A stretch of 64,000 nucleotides of DNA, taken from contig MEHQ01003341.1 in assembly GCA_008828725.1 (NCBI GenBank), positions 1-64,000 of the forward strand, written 5' to 3'. The stretch is from Saccharina japonica. Taxonomy: Eukaryota; Sar; Phaeophyceae; Laminariales; Laminariaceae. Under the pieces are notes generated by a model. The model was not told the origin of the DNA, made no database searches, and worked only from the letters and a program-made list of their open reading frames with translations. A program made the position numbers and the translations under genes. Shown here one piece after another: positions 1 through 10,900 of the stretch; positions within the stretch are counted from its first letter, which is position 1, and every line of letters starts with the position of its first letter.

Positions 1-200
1 TCTGTTGACCCGCGGGTCGGACCCGTGGATCGATCCCGCGGATCCGGCCCGCGGGTCCGGATGTTTCTTAGTTTACCGCTGCCTGCTCGAGGGCCACTCT
101 CGTCTCAGCGGGTAGGACCCGCGGGCCCGAAACCTTTAACCTGACCGCTTCCTGCCCGTCGTGCCGATACTCCGGGCACATATCATAGCGTGCAGAACAG
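1..200. repeat. GGGTC/GACCC pentamer-rich degenerate repeat
   Basis: The window opens in a tract rich in GACCC and GGGTC words with many CCGCGG-like palindromes. The same vocabulary recurs at 3.7-3.86, 36.1-36.33, 47.58-47.7, 52.38-52.87 and 55.73-55.9 kb, so this is probably the cut-off end of one such dispersed element. No gene is seen. Confidence 0.45.
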
Positions 201-946
201 TCACTCTATATCCCTTTAGGGTCAAGCGTCTGTTTGGGCTCAAAAACATCTCTATCTTTTCTTGACCGTGGTTTTGTTACCGTGGTTTTCTGACCGTGGT
301 TTTTTGCCCGCTTTTCGCCGCCGGGCGAACATCCGACCTCAAGCAAGCCGCGACCGCGCCCTCGCGGCGGTGCCTTCGCACATGTCACCTCTCGCTCCCT
401 GGGAAGTCTCGTGGGTCTGCTCGGTAAGCTCGGCCAGGAATCCCGCTCCCGGTGAAATAAAAATCGTTATTCACTCGACTAAAGTATACCCCAACTATTC
501 GAAGACGATAGGAAGGGAAGCGTGTTGATTGTTCGTTTTCACGCTTGATTAGTTCGAATAATCATCACCGAACCTTGATTATTAAGCATGATTATATACA
601 ATCATGAGTTTTGAATCTTGATTATCAGACATGATTATAATCATGGCTGATTCTCCTGTACTGCTGTATTCGCAAGCACAAGTGCACGGCGAGCACAAAA
701 TCAAGGCCGATGTACTTTTTTCGGTCTGCGCCGTTGGAGCACACCACAGGAAAGCCAAGTCAAAGCCACGCTTCCTCGTCGCTTCCGTTTCGTTCGGGTT
801 GTCGGCATGGTCTGGTTTCGCTCGGGTTGTCGACATGGTCTCCTCGTAGTCTCCTCTGAAAGTGACCCGGGCAAAAAGTCTTCAGCGTTGCCTCGACGTT
901 GAGTCGGTGGTGAGAAGGGCTACGTATAGATATACAGTACAGGATA

Positions 947-1050
947 CCTTAATAAAAAACAGGCAAACAAGAAAGCCAGGCTGGGAAAATGAGAAATTCG
1001 GGAGTCGTTATCTTGAAATTAGTCTAGAAAGCACCTATTTATTGCTCGCC
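947..1050. mobile_element. MITE-like element, AAGAAACAGG family (diverged copy)
   Basis: This segment resembles 27232-27380 and 43682-43831: an AACAGGCAAACAAGAAAGCCAGGC-type left end followed by a shared core reading TTATCTTGAAATTAGTCTAG. The 43.7 kb copy has both terminal inverted repeats. This copy has lost the right one. Confidence 0.45.
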
Positions 1051-1369
1051 GTCTAGAGACCTAGATATGTCGCCTGTGGTGTGCTAGTGCGTAGCAGAGG
1101 CCACCTGGCGCGAACCTATGCCTCTGTGGGCGGCATTGTGTGCCAAAATTCACTACGTGCTACTCTGGTGTACTGCAGGAAGCCTTTTGATGTACTCGTA
1201 GAATATCTGTTTCATACGGAAGGTATATAATATCCAGAGCGTTTATTGCTCGCTGAATAACTTGTTGATCGGGAGAGTATCCGGTATCCAGAGACCGCTC
1301 GCTATATAGCTGCTGTGTCTGTGTATTATTCGTTATTCTATGATACGAATAGCGAAAAATAATTTGATG

Positions 1370-1653
1370 TACATTATTTGACTTTTTCGTGGCACGTGTC
1401 GCGACACGTCGCGGCATGTCGCGGCATGCTGCGACACCCCACGGCGTGTCGCGGTGAGTGTTGCGGGGAGTGTCGCGGCGAGTGTCCCTAACCCTAACCC
1501 TAACCCTACGTGTCACGGCTTTTCGCGACATGCCGCAGCGTGTCGCGAAATGCCGCGGCACGTGTGGCGGGGTGCCGCGGCAGCGTCCGTGGCGTGTCGC
1601 GGCATGTCGCGACACGTGTCGCGACACGTGCCACGAAAAAATCAAATAATGTA
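1370..1653. mobile_element. Fold-back element with about 45 bp inverted termini
   Basis: The left end starts TACATTATTTGACTTTTTCG and the right end finishes with its complement, CGAAAAAATCAAATAATGTA. The complementarity runs inward through GTGGCACGTGTCGCGACACG. The interior is packed with imperfect palindromes built on TGTCGCGACA and CGCGGCATG. A four-unit CCCTAA tract sits near the centre (1486-1508). Flanks read gatg on the left and gatc on the right, so at most a weak short target duplication. No coding capacity; open frames through it are artefacts of its CpG-rich repeats. Confidence 0.7.
1486..1508 (+). repeat. Interstitial telomere-like CCCTAA tract
   Basis: Twenty-three bases of perfect CCCTAA periodicity (TTAGGG on the other strand) lie inside the fold-back element. 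The tract is too short to be a chromosome end and is embedded in other sequence. Confidence 0.8.
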
Positions 1654-3355
1654 GATCCGTGAACAATCTGCGCCCACACGCGCAGCTAGCCGTGATGGAG
1701 TGTCTACAGCTCGATGACATCCAACCAATCTTGCTCGTGCACGTCGTACTCTTCACCAAGTGTGCCATGTAGCATCTACAGTAATAGTATCACCAATGAC
1801 CCCCCTCTCACCTGATAAGCTAGCCAGCTCCACCACGAAACTCCCAAGGGCTGACTGGCGCCCTTGTTCCCCGCTGCGACTGAGCCAAGTGCTGGCGTCG
1901 CAACGTTTGTCCCACGGGTATTTATAAGTCGTAGGTGGCCTTTTTAGTTTCAAGCCTGCATAAAGCTAGAACGTGATCCCGCTTGCCCAGTTGGTGCTCC
2001 TTGCGCTCTTTCTTACGTTCTGTTTTATTTTCTTGCGTCGTCATCATCCTCATACTCCACAGTATTCCTGGTATGCCTCGTTATGATATGGTTTATCTTC
2101 CAGCCAGTTTAGGTCACAAGGTTGCGCACTGTCATCTCAGCGAAATCGACTCTCATGATCCGGTCTGCACGTGCCACGAAGCATAAGCACCCACCTAGGG
2201 AGCACGAGGTTCTCAACCTGCTGCAGATACAGGCTTGCTGGTAGCATACTGTACATATCTTGTGGTGGTGCCTCCTGGATTACCCCTTAGACGGCATGCC
2301 AGACTGCGATGCGCGTTCCGTAGTTTTCCAGAGGGCTCCATGGTGTATTTGGGCATGGTTGTTTCCACGCAATGCATAGTACACCGACTGCGCTACCGAA
2401 GCGCCCAACAAGTCGCAAAAGGCTTCGCCCCGACCAGCGTGCGAACTCGCGAATTCAAGACTGCCCAGCAGCAAAGTTCTACGTATGTATACACGATACA
2501 GCCTCCGCGCCAATTTACAAAGGCCGCGCGGGAAACAGCAGGATAGGCTTGCCAAAACAATACAACAACGGTTGCACAGCAGCCCCTTTTAGNTAGAAAT
2601 TTTCATATACGATTTTTTTTTGCATCAGCAGTGGTGTGTCAGGGTTAGTGTCCCCAATTTTTGTAGCCTATTTTGCAGTGGTTCACGAGATCCGACTCAA
2701 CAAAGCTTTATCCGCTTTACGGCTGGCCCAGCTCGCATGATATGGAAACGAATCAACTTGCCTCTCCTCGGTTGTGTATGAGTCGGATCAACGGGGGAGA
2801 GTTGATCGAACACAGCTATTAATAGTTGTCAGAATTGAGGGAAAGTACAGTGAAATCGAGTGCGAAAACAACCTGCTGATGTTTTTTTGCTCTTTTTGTT
2901 GTATGGGTTTCCATTGTCCTGCTTAGCTATAGGCTGGCCGGACAGCCTCCCCGCGAATACTTGCCAGATTTCTCGACTTTGAACACCCAAAGCGCGCGCC
3001 ACTAGAGCCCATTTGGTACATGTACGTACATACTACACAACATATTGTATTCATGCGCGTCGTGAGCTATATAAGCGTCGCGAACAATAACGCGTTCATT
3101 CCAGGCACCGCTGCCAAGAGGAATAAAGAACGGGGATTTAGATCGAGGCTGGGGTTAGCCCAGGCGATTTTATTATGATAATACTTCATACCAGGCTTAC
3201 TTTTGGCGAACTCTAGGTCGGATGACACCACAGCAGCATCTCATGCGCACACCATCCTCCAAACCCACTACAAACAGGCCACAAATCAATGCAGGGTACA
3301 AAAGAAGAAGGAAAAAAATGGCAGCAGTAGTAACAACAGGGCAGACATGCACCAA
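1654..3355. other. No gene recognised; repeat-derived sequence
   Basis: Only short frames without paralogue support are present. A single ambiguous base is at 2593. The end of this stretch (3020-3178) is the inverted partner of 36.36-36.53 kb. The left segmental duplicate begins at about 3355. Confidence 0.5.
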
Positions 3356-3875
3356 TTGAACCATTGATGCATATCACAAACACAAGGAGAAAATAGTATA
3401 CGCTTGCCCGCGCACCGGAGGCGCTATTGCTTGCCCGCTTTTCGAGGCGGAAGCAGACGCCATCTTGGTTCAGAGCTATCGGGTCGACCCGAGAAGAAGG
3501 CGTGGTAGGCACGGCAATGTGCGGGATGTGGGTCTACCCCTCTCTCTCTCTCTCTTCGCGAAGATCTTCCCGCGCACACACCACGAATTCAAAAACAAAC
3601 ACAAAAAAAAATAACGTAAACAAAGTACGACATTCTAGGACTAGTAGTATGAGGGGTCAAGGCCCAACCAACGGAAGAACGAGCAACGACTGCAGCTTTG
3701 GACCCGCGTGTTTTTATCGTCGAACCGCGAGAAATATCACGGATCCGGTCGACCCGACCCGTATGAAACCCGTATCTCACGGGTCAATCGATATCTGGCG
3801 GGTCGGGTCGGGTCAGGAGGTGTTTAAAATCTCACGGGTCAGGTCGGGTTGGGTCAAGAGGTCTACAAATATCAC

Positions 3876-4140
3876 GGTTCGGTTCGGTTCGGTTCGGTTC
3901 GGTTCGGTTCGGTTCGGTTCGGTTCGGTTCGGTTCGGTTCGGTTCGGTTCGGTTCGGTTCGGTTCGGTTCGGTTCGGTTCGGTTCGGTTCGGTTCGGTTC
4001 GGTTCGGTTCGGTTCGGTTCGGTTCGGTTCGGTTCGGTTCGGTTCGGTTCGGTTCGGTTCGGTTCGGTTCGGTTCGGTTCGGTTCGGTTCGGTTCGGTTC
4101 GGTTCGGTTCGGTTCGGTTCGGTTCGGTTCGGTTCGGTTT
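3876..4140 (+). repeat. (GGTTC) pentamer array, about 53 units
   Basis: An almost perfect run of GGTTC, changing only in the last unit. It grows out of a degenerate GGGTC tract (3705-3870). The paralogous place in the right duplicate (36.16-36.31 kb) has only short GGGTC runs and no GGTTC expansion. Three reading frames are open across it; none is a gene. Confidence 0.95.
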
Positions 4141-4769
4141 ATGTGCGATAGGACATGCCTTATTTTAGCACTTTGTGGCCAAAATGGTTGTGCTACGATA
4201 GAGGCAGGCAGGTATCATAGCACGTTCTGGCTGAAACGCCTTTCTGAATTACGGGGGGGGGCTCTTTCAAGCCCAAATTCGTCGGACTTTCAGCCTTGTG
4301 ATGCAATATGTTTCGTTGTATATTCAGGCCATGGGGATGTATCATCGGGTACGTAACACTTTTATTTTCCTCCAACACAGAGTTTTGTTGCAACAGGTAT
4401 ACCTCCAAAGAACTAAAAAGCCCGTTTATTTGTCGTTGATACGTAGGCCATTTGGGTTTTCCATTACCAGCGTTCGGTTTGCATATGTACGTACCTCGGC
4501 CAACGGGATGGTTCGACGGCGGCTTGCGCTGTTGTCCCATTGTTTCGTCGTCGAGGTTTCAGGTTGGGGTTGAGGTTTTATGGAGCTCCTCAAGCGATGG
4601 AGACTCATAACAATTTTTATTTGTAACATACATGGTGAACCCCCCTACCGAACCGCGTGTCCCTTTGCTTTCGTGATCGCGCGTGCTGATGCTGACGGCT
4701 GAGGGCGGTCGGAGCGTGATATGTACCGTCTCGTTCCCCCCTGTTATCCAATACTACTGTACGTTACAC

Positions 4770-4875
4770 ATACAAAACCGTAAGTACGCGCGATCGAAAT
4801 ATTACACTCAGCTAGCAATGATGAGTTTCGACGAAGTCCTCGATCTCTCAGCTGTTTTTTTATTTTTTTTAATAT
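4770..4875 (+). mobile_element. Insertion of about 100 bp with a conserved peptide-like frame
   Basis: The right duplicate (38.18 kb) lacks this segment while flanks match on both sides, so it is an insertion. Read on the plus strand it contains NRKYARSKYYTQL followed by MSFDE(V)L(D)L and a T-rich stretch. The same peptide order occurs on the minus strand at 51.11-51.23 kb. Conservation of the translation between two insertions suggests a fragment of a coding or highly constrained mobile sequence. I cannot name it. Confidence 0.45.
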
Positions 4876-5567
4876 ATACTACGTGGACAAAACGTGAGTT
4901 TAAATAACATTTTAGACAAAACGAGTCGCATCAGCCTATGAAGCAGCGGCGGTGGCGGTTTCAAAAGGTGTTTAGACAGAAGGAGCCGCATCAGATTATA
5001 AAGCAGCAGCGGAGGCGGCGGCGGCGGCGGCAGTAGCGGCGCTTATTTTCGCTATTCCGTCGAGCTTGCCCTGATCTCCCAGGAGCAGTGTGCTGTCTCG
5101 CGTCGCCCAGCGGTCCTCAGCGGTCTTCTTCACCACCAATTGCTCCTAAAAATTAAAATGTGGCGAGCATGACAAAGGGGTGAACTTCTTCTGTGACGCA
5201 TAAAAATGTAAAAACACATGTGTTGTGTGTTCTTCTAACGAACTTACCCGCTATTTCCATGAGCACAATAAGGAACGAAACAATATGTGTGTGTGTTCTT
5301 CACAGTAAACCGTTCTTTTCACGAGCATAATAGGAAGCGCTGTACAGCAGTAGTATGTGTGTGTGTTCTTCACGAGTACAATAAATTATATAATGCACTC
5401 AGCAATACCTGTGCCGATTATTTAATCCACAGAGAGAGATGCCAGCTCTGTGGTCACAGCCTACTCGTGAGGCATATAAAATGAATTTCATGCCAACCGT
5501 GCTGGGCTCGAAAAGCAGGTCACACATACACAATAAACCAGTACGTCGTACGGGTATTAATCACCGC

Positions 5568-5730
5568 ATGCCGTCTCAATTCGATGCAAATCGACGAGGG
5601 AAGAAAGGTCCGAAGTCTTCTCGCGATAAAAATGCAAGGCATGGACCGTAGTGGGGAGGAGGGAGAAGAGTCTACTTTGTGACGACTAGGAAGTAAGGCG
5701 AAACGAAGGCCGAAGATAATAAACACGATG
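5568..5730 (+). mobile_element. SINE-like element, 5' truncated copy
   Basis: Shares the body of the tRNA-headed repeats at 18308 and 63149: the words GACGAGGGAAGAAA, TCTTCTCGCG and CTACTTTGTGAC appear in the same order. The tRNA-like head is missing. The paralogous position (38918-39090) holds the same truncated copy, so it inserted before the segmental duplication. Confidence 0.6.
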
Positions 5731-6241
5731 GAGAAAAAAAAAAGCCGTCTCCGCAGAGCGCGAGGGATTCAAAATTCGATAGAAATCATCGACGAGCAGT
5801 GAGTGGGAATATTAAACGAACCCTGCGCGGTAAAAACGGAGGCGCATATACACCCGGGGGGGGGAGAGAGAATACACGGCACCTATAACCTCCGCTTGTT
5901 CAGAAAGCGGCTGAGGGTGCAAAACCTCCAGCAGCACTCCATACAGCACCAGCCCCGCTCAAAAGAAAGTAACTAAAAAAAAGAAAAAGTCAGCCTGAAA
6001 AATTGAAAAACAAATAAGAAAGCCCCTCAGCCTACAAAGTCATTGCCTAAGCTTTGAGAGTTGGCCCCTTCCTGAGGTTGGCCTGGGTCCAAGGCACCAT
6101 TCATTGTGCACCACGAGGGAAACGCGCGGGCTACGATAGAGGTAGTCCCAGTGACATTTTTCGGACGAAACGTTTTCTGACTGGCGGGGGGACGCTCCTT
6201 CACCCAAAATCGTCGGACTTCCATTCTTCTTGTGTTGAGCA

Positions 6242-6477
6242 ATCCCACGGTAGGGGTACCACTTTTAGGCTCAATATTTTCTGACCGGTTGTGCTGCTCG
6301 CATGATTAACCACCGGATACTATTATTATGTTACTGGTATATTTGTTTTTGGACTACCGCTTTGGAAGGTTTGGTCGGATTGCGCGAGAGAATGTTTCCG
6401 AACTCATGTTTGGGGTGAGATATTGAGCTCCTCATGTGAGGAGCTCAGAAACTTCTGCTGCGCCCCTACCGTGGGAT
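6242..6477. mobile_element. MITE, 15 bp TIR ATCCCACGGTAGGGG
   Basis: About 236 bp bounded by ATCCCACGGTAGGGG and its complement CCCCTACCGTGGGAT. The interior carries the palindrome GAGCTCCTCATGTGAGGAGC near the right end. Related copies lie at 62831-63069 (nearly full), 62301-62460 (deleted) and probably 63.72-63.92 kb. No transposase; non-autonomous TIR element. Confidence 0.7.
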
Positions 6478-6884
6478 GACTCTGTTGCGATATTTTTCAT
6501 AGGGTACTTACAGTAGGTCGTGGGATTGCTCGTCGGGTACGTACGAGCACTTTTATTTTTCCTCCAAAATCGGTTTTTGACTTACTATTAGTATAGGGCT
6601 ACTCAATTGAGGAGGTCAGAAAATGGACTGTGTGCAGGTGCACGCCTATCGTACGTAGCATGCATCGAAAACGGCTTCTTGGGGACCAAAATAAGGAAGC
6701 GCAACACAAGAAAGTGTGCGTTCGCTCGCGCTCACAATAAGAAAGCCGGCCTCAGCCCGATTTCAGGTTTTATGTGTGAGAGGGCCGGTACCTGCATTAC
6801 AGTAGTATAGTACGAGTTGAGCTGGAGAGTAAAAGCGATGAATGTCCTCGAGGGACGCCAGGAGTTGTTCTGTTACTATGGTGT

Positions 6885-7490
6885 ATGTATGTCTGAAAAC
6901 CCCCGTCATCAGTCTCACGTGTCTGGAGATAACAACTTCAAGGCACCCCAGTGGCTATTCTACTATTACGGTGCGTACGCACATGTGTTCGTTTTTTTTA
7001 AAGGTAAGCCACTGAGCTACCCACCCGGCACTGACTGGGTCGCTCAGTGGTGAAACCTTCATAAAACGAACGAAATAAGCTGTTGATTGATCTCTAAAGG
7101 TATACACGCATTTGGCACAGGCAGGCGCCGTGGTGGCTCAAAACAGCAGGAACACAGAAGCTCTCTTATGCATTATTACCATTGCTGTCGAGCTGCACCT
7201 TTGGGCTCGATACGGCCTCCCGCCAATAGCATCCTCCGGGGTTGATCAAGCCCCGACAGCAGCAGTCAGCGATGGCTGAGTATTTAGCTCAGTGGTTCTA
7301 ACCTTTAGGAAAACGAACAACATGTGACTAACAAACCCGCAATCAGCGCCATGTGTCTGAAGAAAAGAACCTCAAGGCACCCCAGTGGATATTCTGCTCA
7401 TGATGGTGTAAAATATGTCTAACAAATCCGTCCTTGTCAGTCTCACGTGTCTAAATATAGTAACTTCAAGGGACCTCAGAGGCTTAGTTT
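6885..7490 (-). pseudogene. Tandem degenerate copies of the end of methyltransferase exon 6
   Basis: Three segments (6887-6960, 7326-7400, 7418-7490) read on the minus strand resemble the end of exon 6 of gene 3. Translated pieces are LEVVISRHVRLMTG, LEVLFFRHMALIAG and LEVTIFRHVRLTRTD, against LEVIFRHVRLTRTD in the exon. All three also exist in the right duplicate (39.7-40.68 kb). They are short, interrupted and spaced irregularly, so they are probably decayed exon-fragment duplicates rather than used exons. Confidence 0.5.
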
Positions 7491-7531
7491 GTTATTATTG
7501 TGTATACAGCAGAGGGCTTTTGAGTTCGCTC

Positions 7532-7715
7532 AGGGGTGTGATCGTTTTTCAGCGCTCGTTTTCTCTTAACAACGGTAAGTGTGCTAATAAAGTCGAACAT
7601 TTATATTTTCGGAAGGGTGTCGACCAGATTATTTCCGAAAAATACCTTGTTCGGCATTGGCCACCTTGCCGCTCGTTCTGGAAACAATCGATCGCTGAAA
7701 AACGATCGGACCCCT
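7532..7715. mobile_element. MITE, TIR AGGGGTGTGATCGTTTTTCAGCG type (left copy)
   Basis: 184 bp flanked by a terminal inverted repeat of about 23 bp (one end is mutated to CGATCGGACCCCT). The same element is at 40700-40884 with a better preserved TIR. It lies directly 3' of the last methyltransferase exon; here exon 6 stops just before it. Confidence 0.65.
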
Positions 7716-7717
7716 CT

Positions 7718-7921
7718 TTACGATATGCGTCTAATAAATACATCCGTCCTCGTCAGTCTCACGTGTCTGAAGATGACCTCGAGGGAGTCGCCCAGAGCTT
7801 CCTCCAGAGGCGTCATCGCCTGCTCTACCCCGGGCCACGCGACATAGTCGTCGAACACCATCACCCCTCCCACCTTCAGCAGGCGGAACGAGAGGAGGCT
7901 GTCCGCTAGGACATCTTTCAT
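7718..7921 (-). CDS. Gene 3 exon 6, C-terminal methyltransferase part
   Basis: Begins at an AG acceptor (gaccag-type) with MKDVLADSLLSF, then LLKVGGVMVFDDY, the late core beta-strand with the acidic pair typical of Methyltransf_24 proteins. It runs to LEVIFRHVRLTRTDVF and a stop at 7718. An alternative GTGAGA donor exists after LEVIFRH, so a further exon cannot be excluded. Without that splice the C-terminus has the length expected of the family. Confidence 0.7.
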   Translation of the reverse strand: MKDVLADSLLSFRLLKVGGVMVFDDYVAWPGVEQAMTPLEEALGDSLEVIFRHVRLTRTDVFIRRIS

Positions 7922-10900
7922 CTGGTCATATCAGATGATGATGACGTGTTTAATTTTGGTGAAAACGAAAGGCGCCACCGGTGCCGTGTGAGGGAACAGG
8001 TGACAGGGGACAGGGGATAGGGGACAGGCGACAGGGGGCAGGGAGCAGGGGACAGGGGACGCGGGGCACGGGACACGGGACAGGGAAAAGGGAATAAACG
8101 ATAGGGAGCAGCGGGAAGGCAGCAGGGAAACAGGGAACAAGAGACAGGAGAAAGGGGAAAGGGGGCGGGGGGACACGGGGAAGGGGAGCGGGGTCAGGGG
8201 ATAGGCGGTAGAGTACAAGAGTAAGGGATATGTGACAGGGTTGGGGTTCGGGGACCAGGAGTCAGGGGACGGAGGGGAGGAGATAGAGGACAGGGGACAG
8301 GGTGCAAGGTACAGGGCACAGGGCACAGGGGACAGGGCACAGGGGACAGAGGACAGGGCACAGGGCACAGGGCATAGGGCACAGAGCACAGAGCACAGGG
8401 CACAGGGCACAGGGAACAAGGAACAATGGACAAGGGACAAGGGACGAGAGACAACGGACAACGGACAACGGACAAGGGACAAGGGACAAGGGACAAGGGA
8501 CAAGGGACAAGGGACAAGGGACAAGGGACAAGGGACAAGGGACAAGGGACAAGGGACAAGGGACAAGGGACAAGGGACAAGGGACAAGGGACAAGGGACA
8601 AGGGACAAGGGACAAGGGACAAGGGACAAGGGACAAGGGACAAGGGACAAGGGACAAGGGACAAGGGACAAGGGACAAGGGACAAGGGACAAGGGACAAG
8701 GGACAAGGGACAAGGGACAAGGGACAAGGGACAAGGGACAAGGGACAAGGGACAAGGGACAAGGGACAAGGGACAAGGGACAAGGGACAAGGGACAAGGG
8801 ACAAGGGACAAGGGACAAGGGACAAGGGACAAGGGACAAGGGACAAGGGACAAGGGACAAGGGACAAGGGACAAGGGACAAGGGACAAGGGACAAGGGAC
8901 AAGGGACAAGGGACAAGGGACAAGGGACAAGGGACAAGGGACAAGGGACAAGGGACAAGGGACAAGGGACAAGGGACAAGGGACAAGGGACAAGGGACAA
9001 GGGACAAGGGACAAGGGACAAGGGACAAGGGACAAGGGACAAGGGACAAGGGACAAGGGACAAGGGACAAGGGACAAGGGACAAGGGACAAGGGACAAGG
9101 GACAAGGGACAAGGGACAAGGGACAAGGGACAAGGGACAAGGGACAAGGGACAAGGGACAAGGGACAAGGGACAAGGGACAAGGGACAAGGGACAAGGGA
9201 CAAGAGACACTTGCCTGGTGTGAAGCGTCTACGTAGATGGCGTCGAAAGACGAGCTAAGCCCACTTGCCACCAGCCCTGCGAGGCTCCGAAGAGAGTCGC
9301 CCTTCATGGCTACCACCTTTTCTCCGTTAGGAGTCTTGGCCATGTTCCACTGGAAGCGCTCCTGGTTGCAAGAACAAGGACCGGGCGGGCTTTGCGTTTC
9401 GGAGTCGCACCGCAGACTAGAGGGCATACCTAAATAAATGTTTCAGACGTCGGACAGATTACCTAGCAATAGATTGGTTGATCGTCTCTTACTTGTTTCT
9501 GTTGGGTTTCCCAGACCCCTACCGAAGTCCAATGTTCTTGACACCGACCACCGTCACAATGATCGCTATATACGCAAGTTTTAAGGGTGGCAATCATATA
9601 GATTCCTTGCGTGTATCTTCTACTTTATGTTTCCTCCGTCCAACCTTAAACAACAACACCTAGGGAACAGCAGGGCAGCGCATACGGCCCTGCTCTACAG
9701 TGTTACACACGCCAGACAGATGATCTACAGATAGATCATCTACAGATATATCATCTAAATCCTAACATTCCGCTATGAATCCAGAAAACCTGTCCGAGAC
9801 CGTGCAGATTACACGGCTCCCACGCGGCAAAGTGAGCTAGATCATACAGATTAGGAAGAAGTCTCAACTCATCCTCTTGTTTTTGGATGAGGATCACTGT
9901 GCGGAATACGAATATAACAATGAGCCTAAGCCTAAGCCTAAGCCTAAGCCTAAGCCTAAGCCTAAGCCTAAGTCTAGCACAACCAACCATTGTATGGGTT
10001 TGGTCCTCTTCGTCTCATGCACGGCAGCGTGCGTCAATCATAGTATCGAATAATTCGTGAACTCGGTTTTGTTTGTTTTGACGGTCACCATGGCTGGCGG
10101 TTGAGTTAAATCATTTTTGCGGGTGGAGAACCCCAACTCCGCACAAGGGGAATTATTGTACCACGTAGTGTGTATATAGGAAGGCACCCGCGAAACAGTG
10201 CCCCCCACCGGAAAAAAAGCAATTGACTCGACACTGCTGGCGTCCGTACGCAAGAAAGTCCGCCCCACAAGCGGTGGTTATATAGCAGGATGCGGCGCAC
10301 CCTTTACGCGACTCGCCGAACCACTTCACGGCGCTTCGCAAGCTATGGTGCAATCAACGTCTGCCTGGTCGGTCGATGAAGACCCGACGTGCTCTGTCCC
10401 GGCAAATTATAGGGATGCGGGGTTCTATGGCCATACGGCTACAGCCATGCATGACGCTTGGTACGGTAGAGGGACACCATGTTACAGATTTTTCTGAGGC
10501 TCCTCGTTTGAGGCGCTCTATACTAATAAGCCACCTGCCTTTGGAGGAAAGCCAACATGCCTCGTACCCGATGAGCAATCCCATGGCCTAAGTATACAAT
10601 GAAAAAATATTTCCAACACAAGAACCGAAAAATTCCGACAACAATGAAAACTGTTTCCAACACAAGAACCGAAAAATTCCGACGATTTTGGGTGAAGGAG
10701 CCTTTACTAGGCCATACAGACAACGTTTCAGCCGTAAAGTGCTACCTCTATCGTAGCAAGCGTCACGTGACATGAGTGCATCTCCCCTTCCGCCCGTCTG
10801 GCAGGGGGCGGGGTAGTTGACCCCGTTTCTGTTGTGATAAAGAGGGGAGGNNNNNNNNNNNNNNNNNNNNNNNNNNNNNNNNNNNNNNNNNNNNNNNNNN

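Larger units (their letters stand above)
208..3178 (+). mobile_element. Composite element of about 3 kb, outer ends shared with 36.36-37.49 kb (inverted)
   Basis: Roughly 208-620 aligns in reverse orientation with 37.06-37.49 kb, and 3020-3178 aligns in reverse with 36.36-36.53 kb. The interiors do not match. Two copies with common ends, opposite orientation and different interiors are what a transposon family with internal deletion or replacement looks like. The 36-37 kb copy is absent from the matching position of the left segmental duplicate (about 4.14 kb), so it behaves as an insertion. I see no transposase and no clear terminal inverted repeat, so the class is unknown. It contains the fold-back element at 1370-1653 and a single N at 2593. 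Confidence 0.45.
9715..10850. other. Intronic sequence of gene 3 paralogous to 41.67-42.73 kb; AGATCAT-rich repeat and CCTAAG array
   Basis: No exon found. The beginning holds GATCTACAGATAGATCAT-type short repeats that also occur at 13.69-13.93, 41.67-41.85, 45.85-46.08 and 57.35-57.72 kb. 9925-9972 is a perfect (CCTAAG) tract of eight units; the right duplicate has only a decayed remnant (42.11-42.15 kb). The stretch ends at the assembly gap. Confidence 0.6.

Noticed and set aside
1486..1508. A chromosome end
   Set aside because: Only four CCCTAA units, flanked on both sides by other sequence.
1160..1768. 202-codon minus-strand frame with RHVSRHVSRH repeats
   Set aside because: It crosses the CGCG-palindromic fold-back element; no motif or paralogue.
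3427..4356. 309-codon and 100-codon plus-strand frames rich in GSVRF
   Set aside because: Translation of the GGTTC pentamer array; not conserved in the right duplicate.
7931..9427. Long open frames (up to 498 codons) on both strands
   Set aside because: They are seven-residue translations of the heptamer array and its degenerate neighbour; frames are open on both strands at once. Only 9215-9361 inside is a supported exon.
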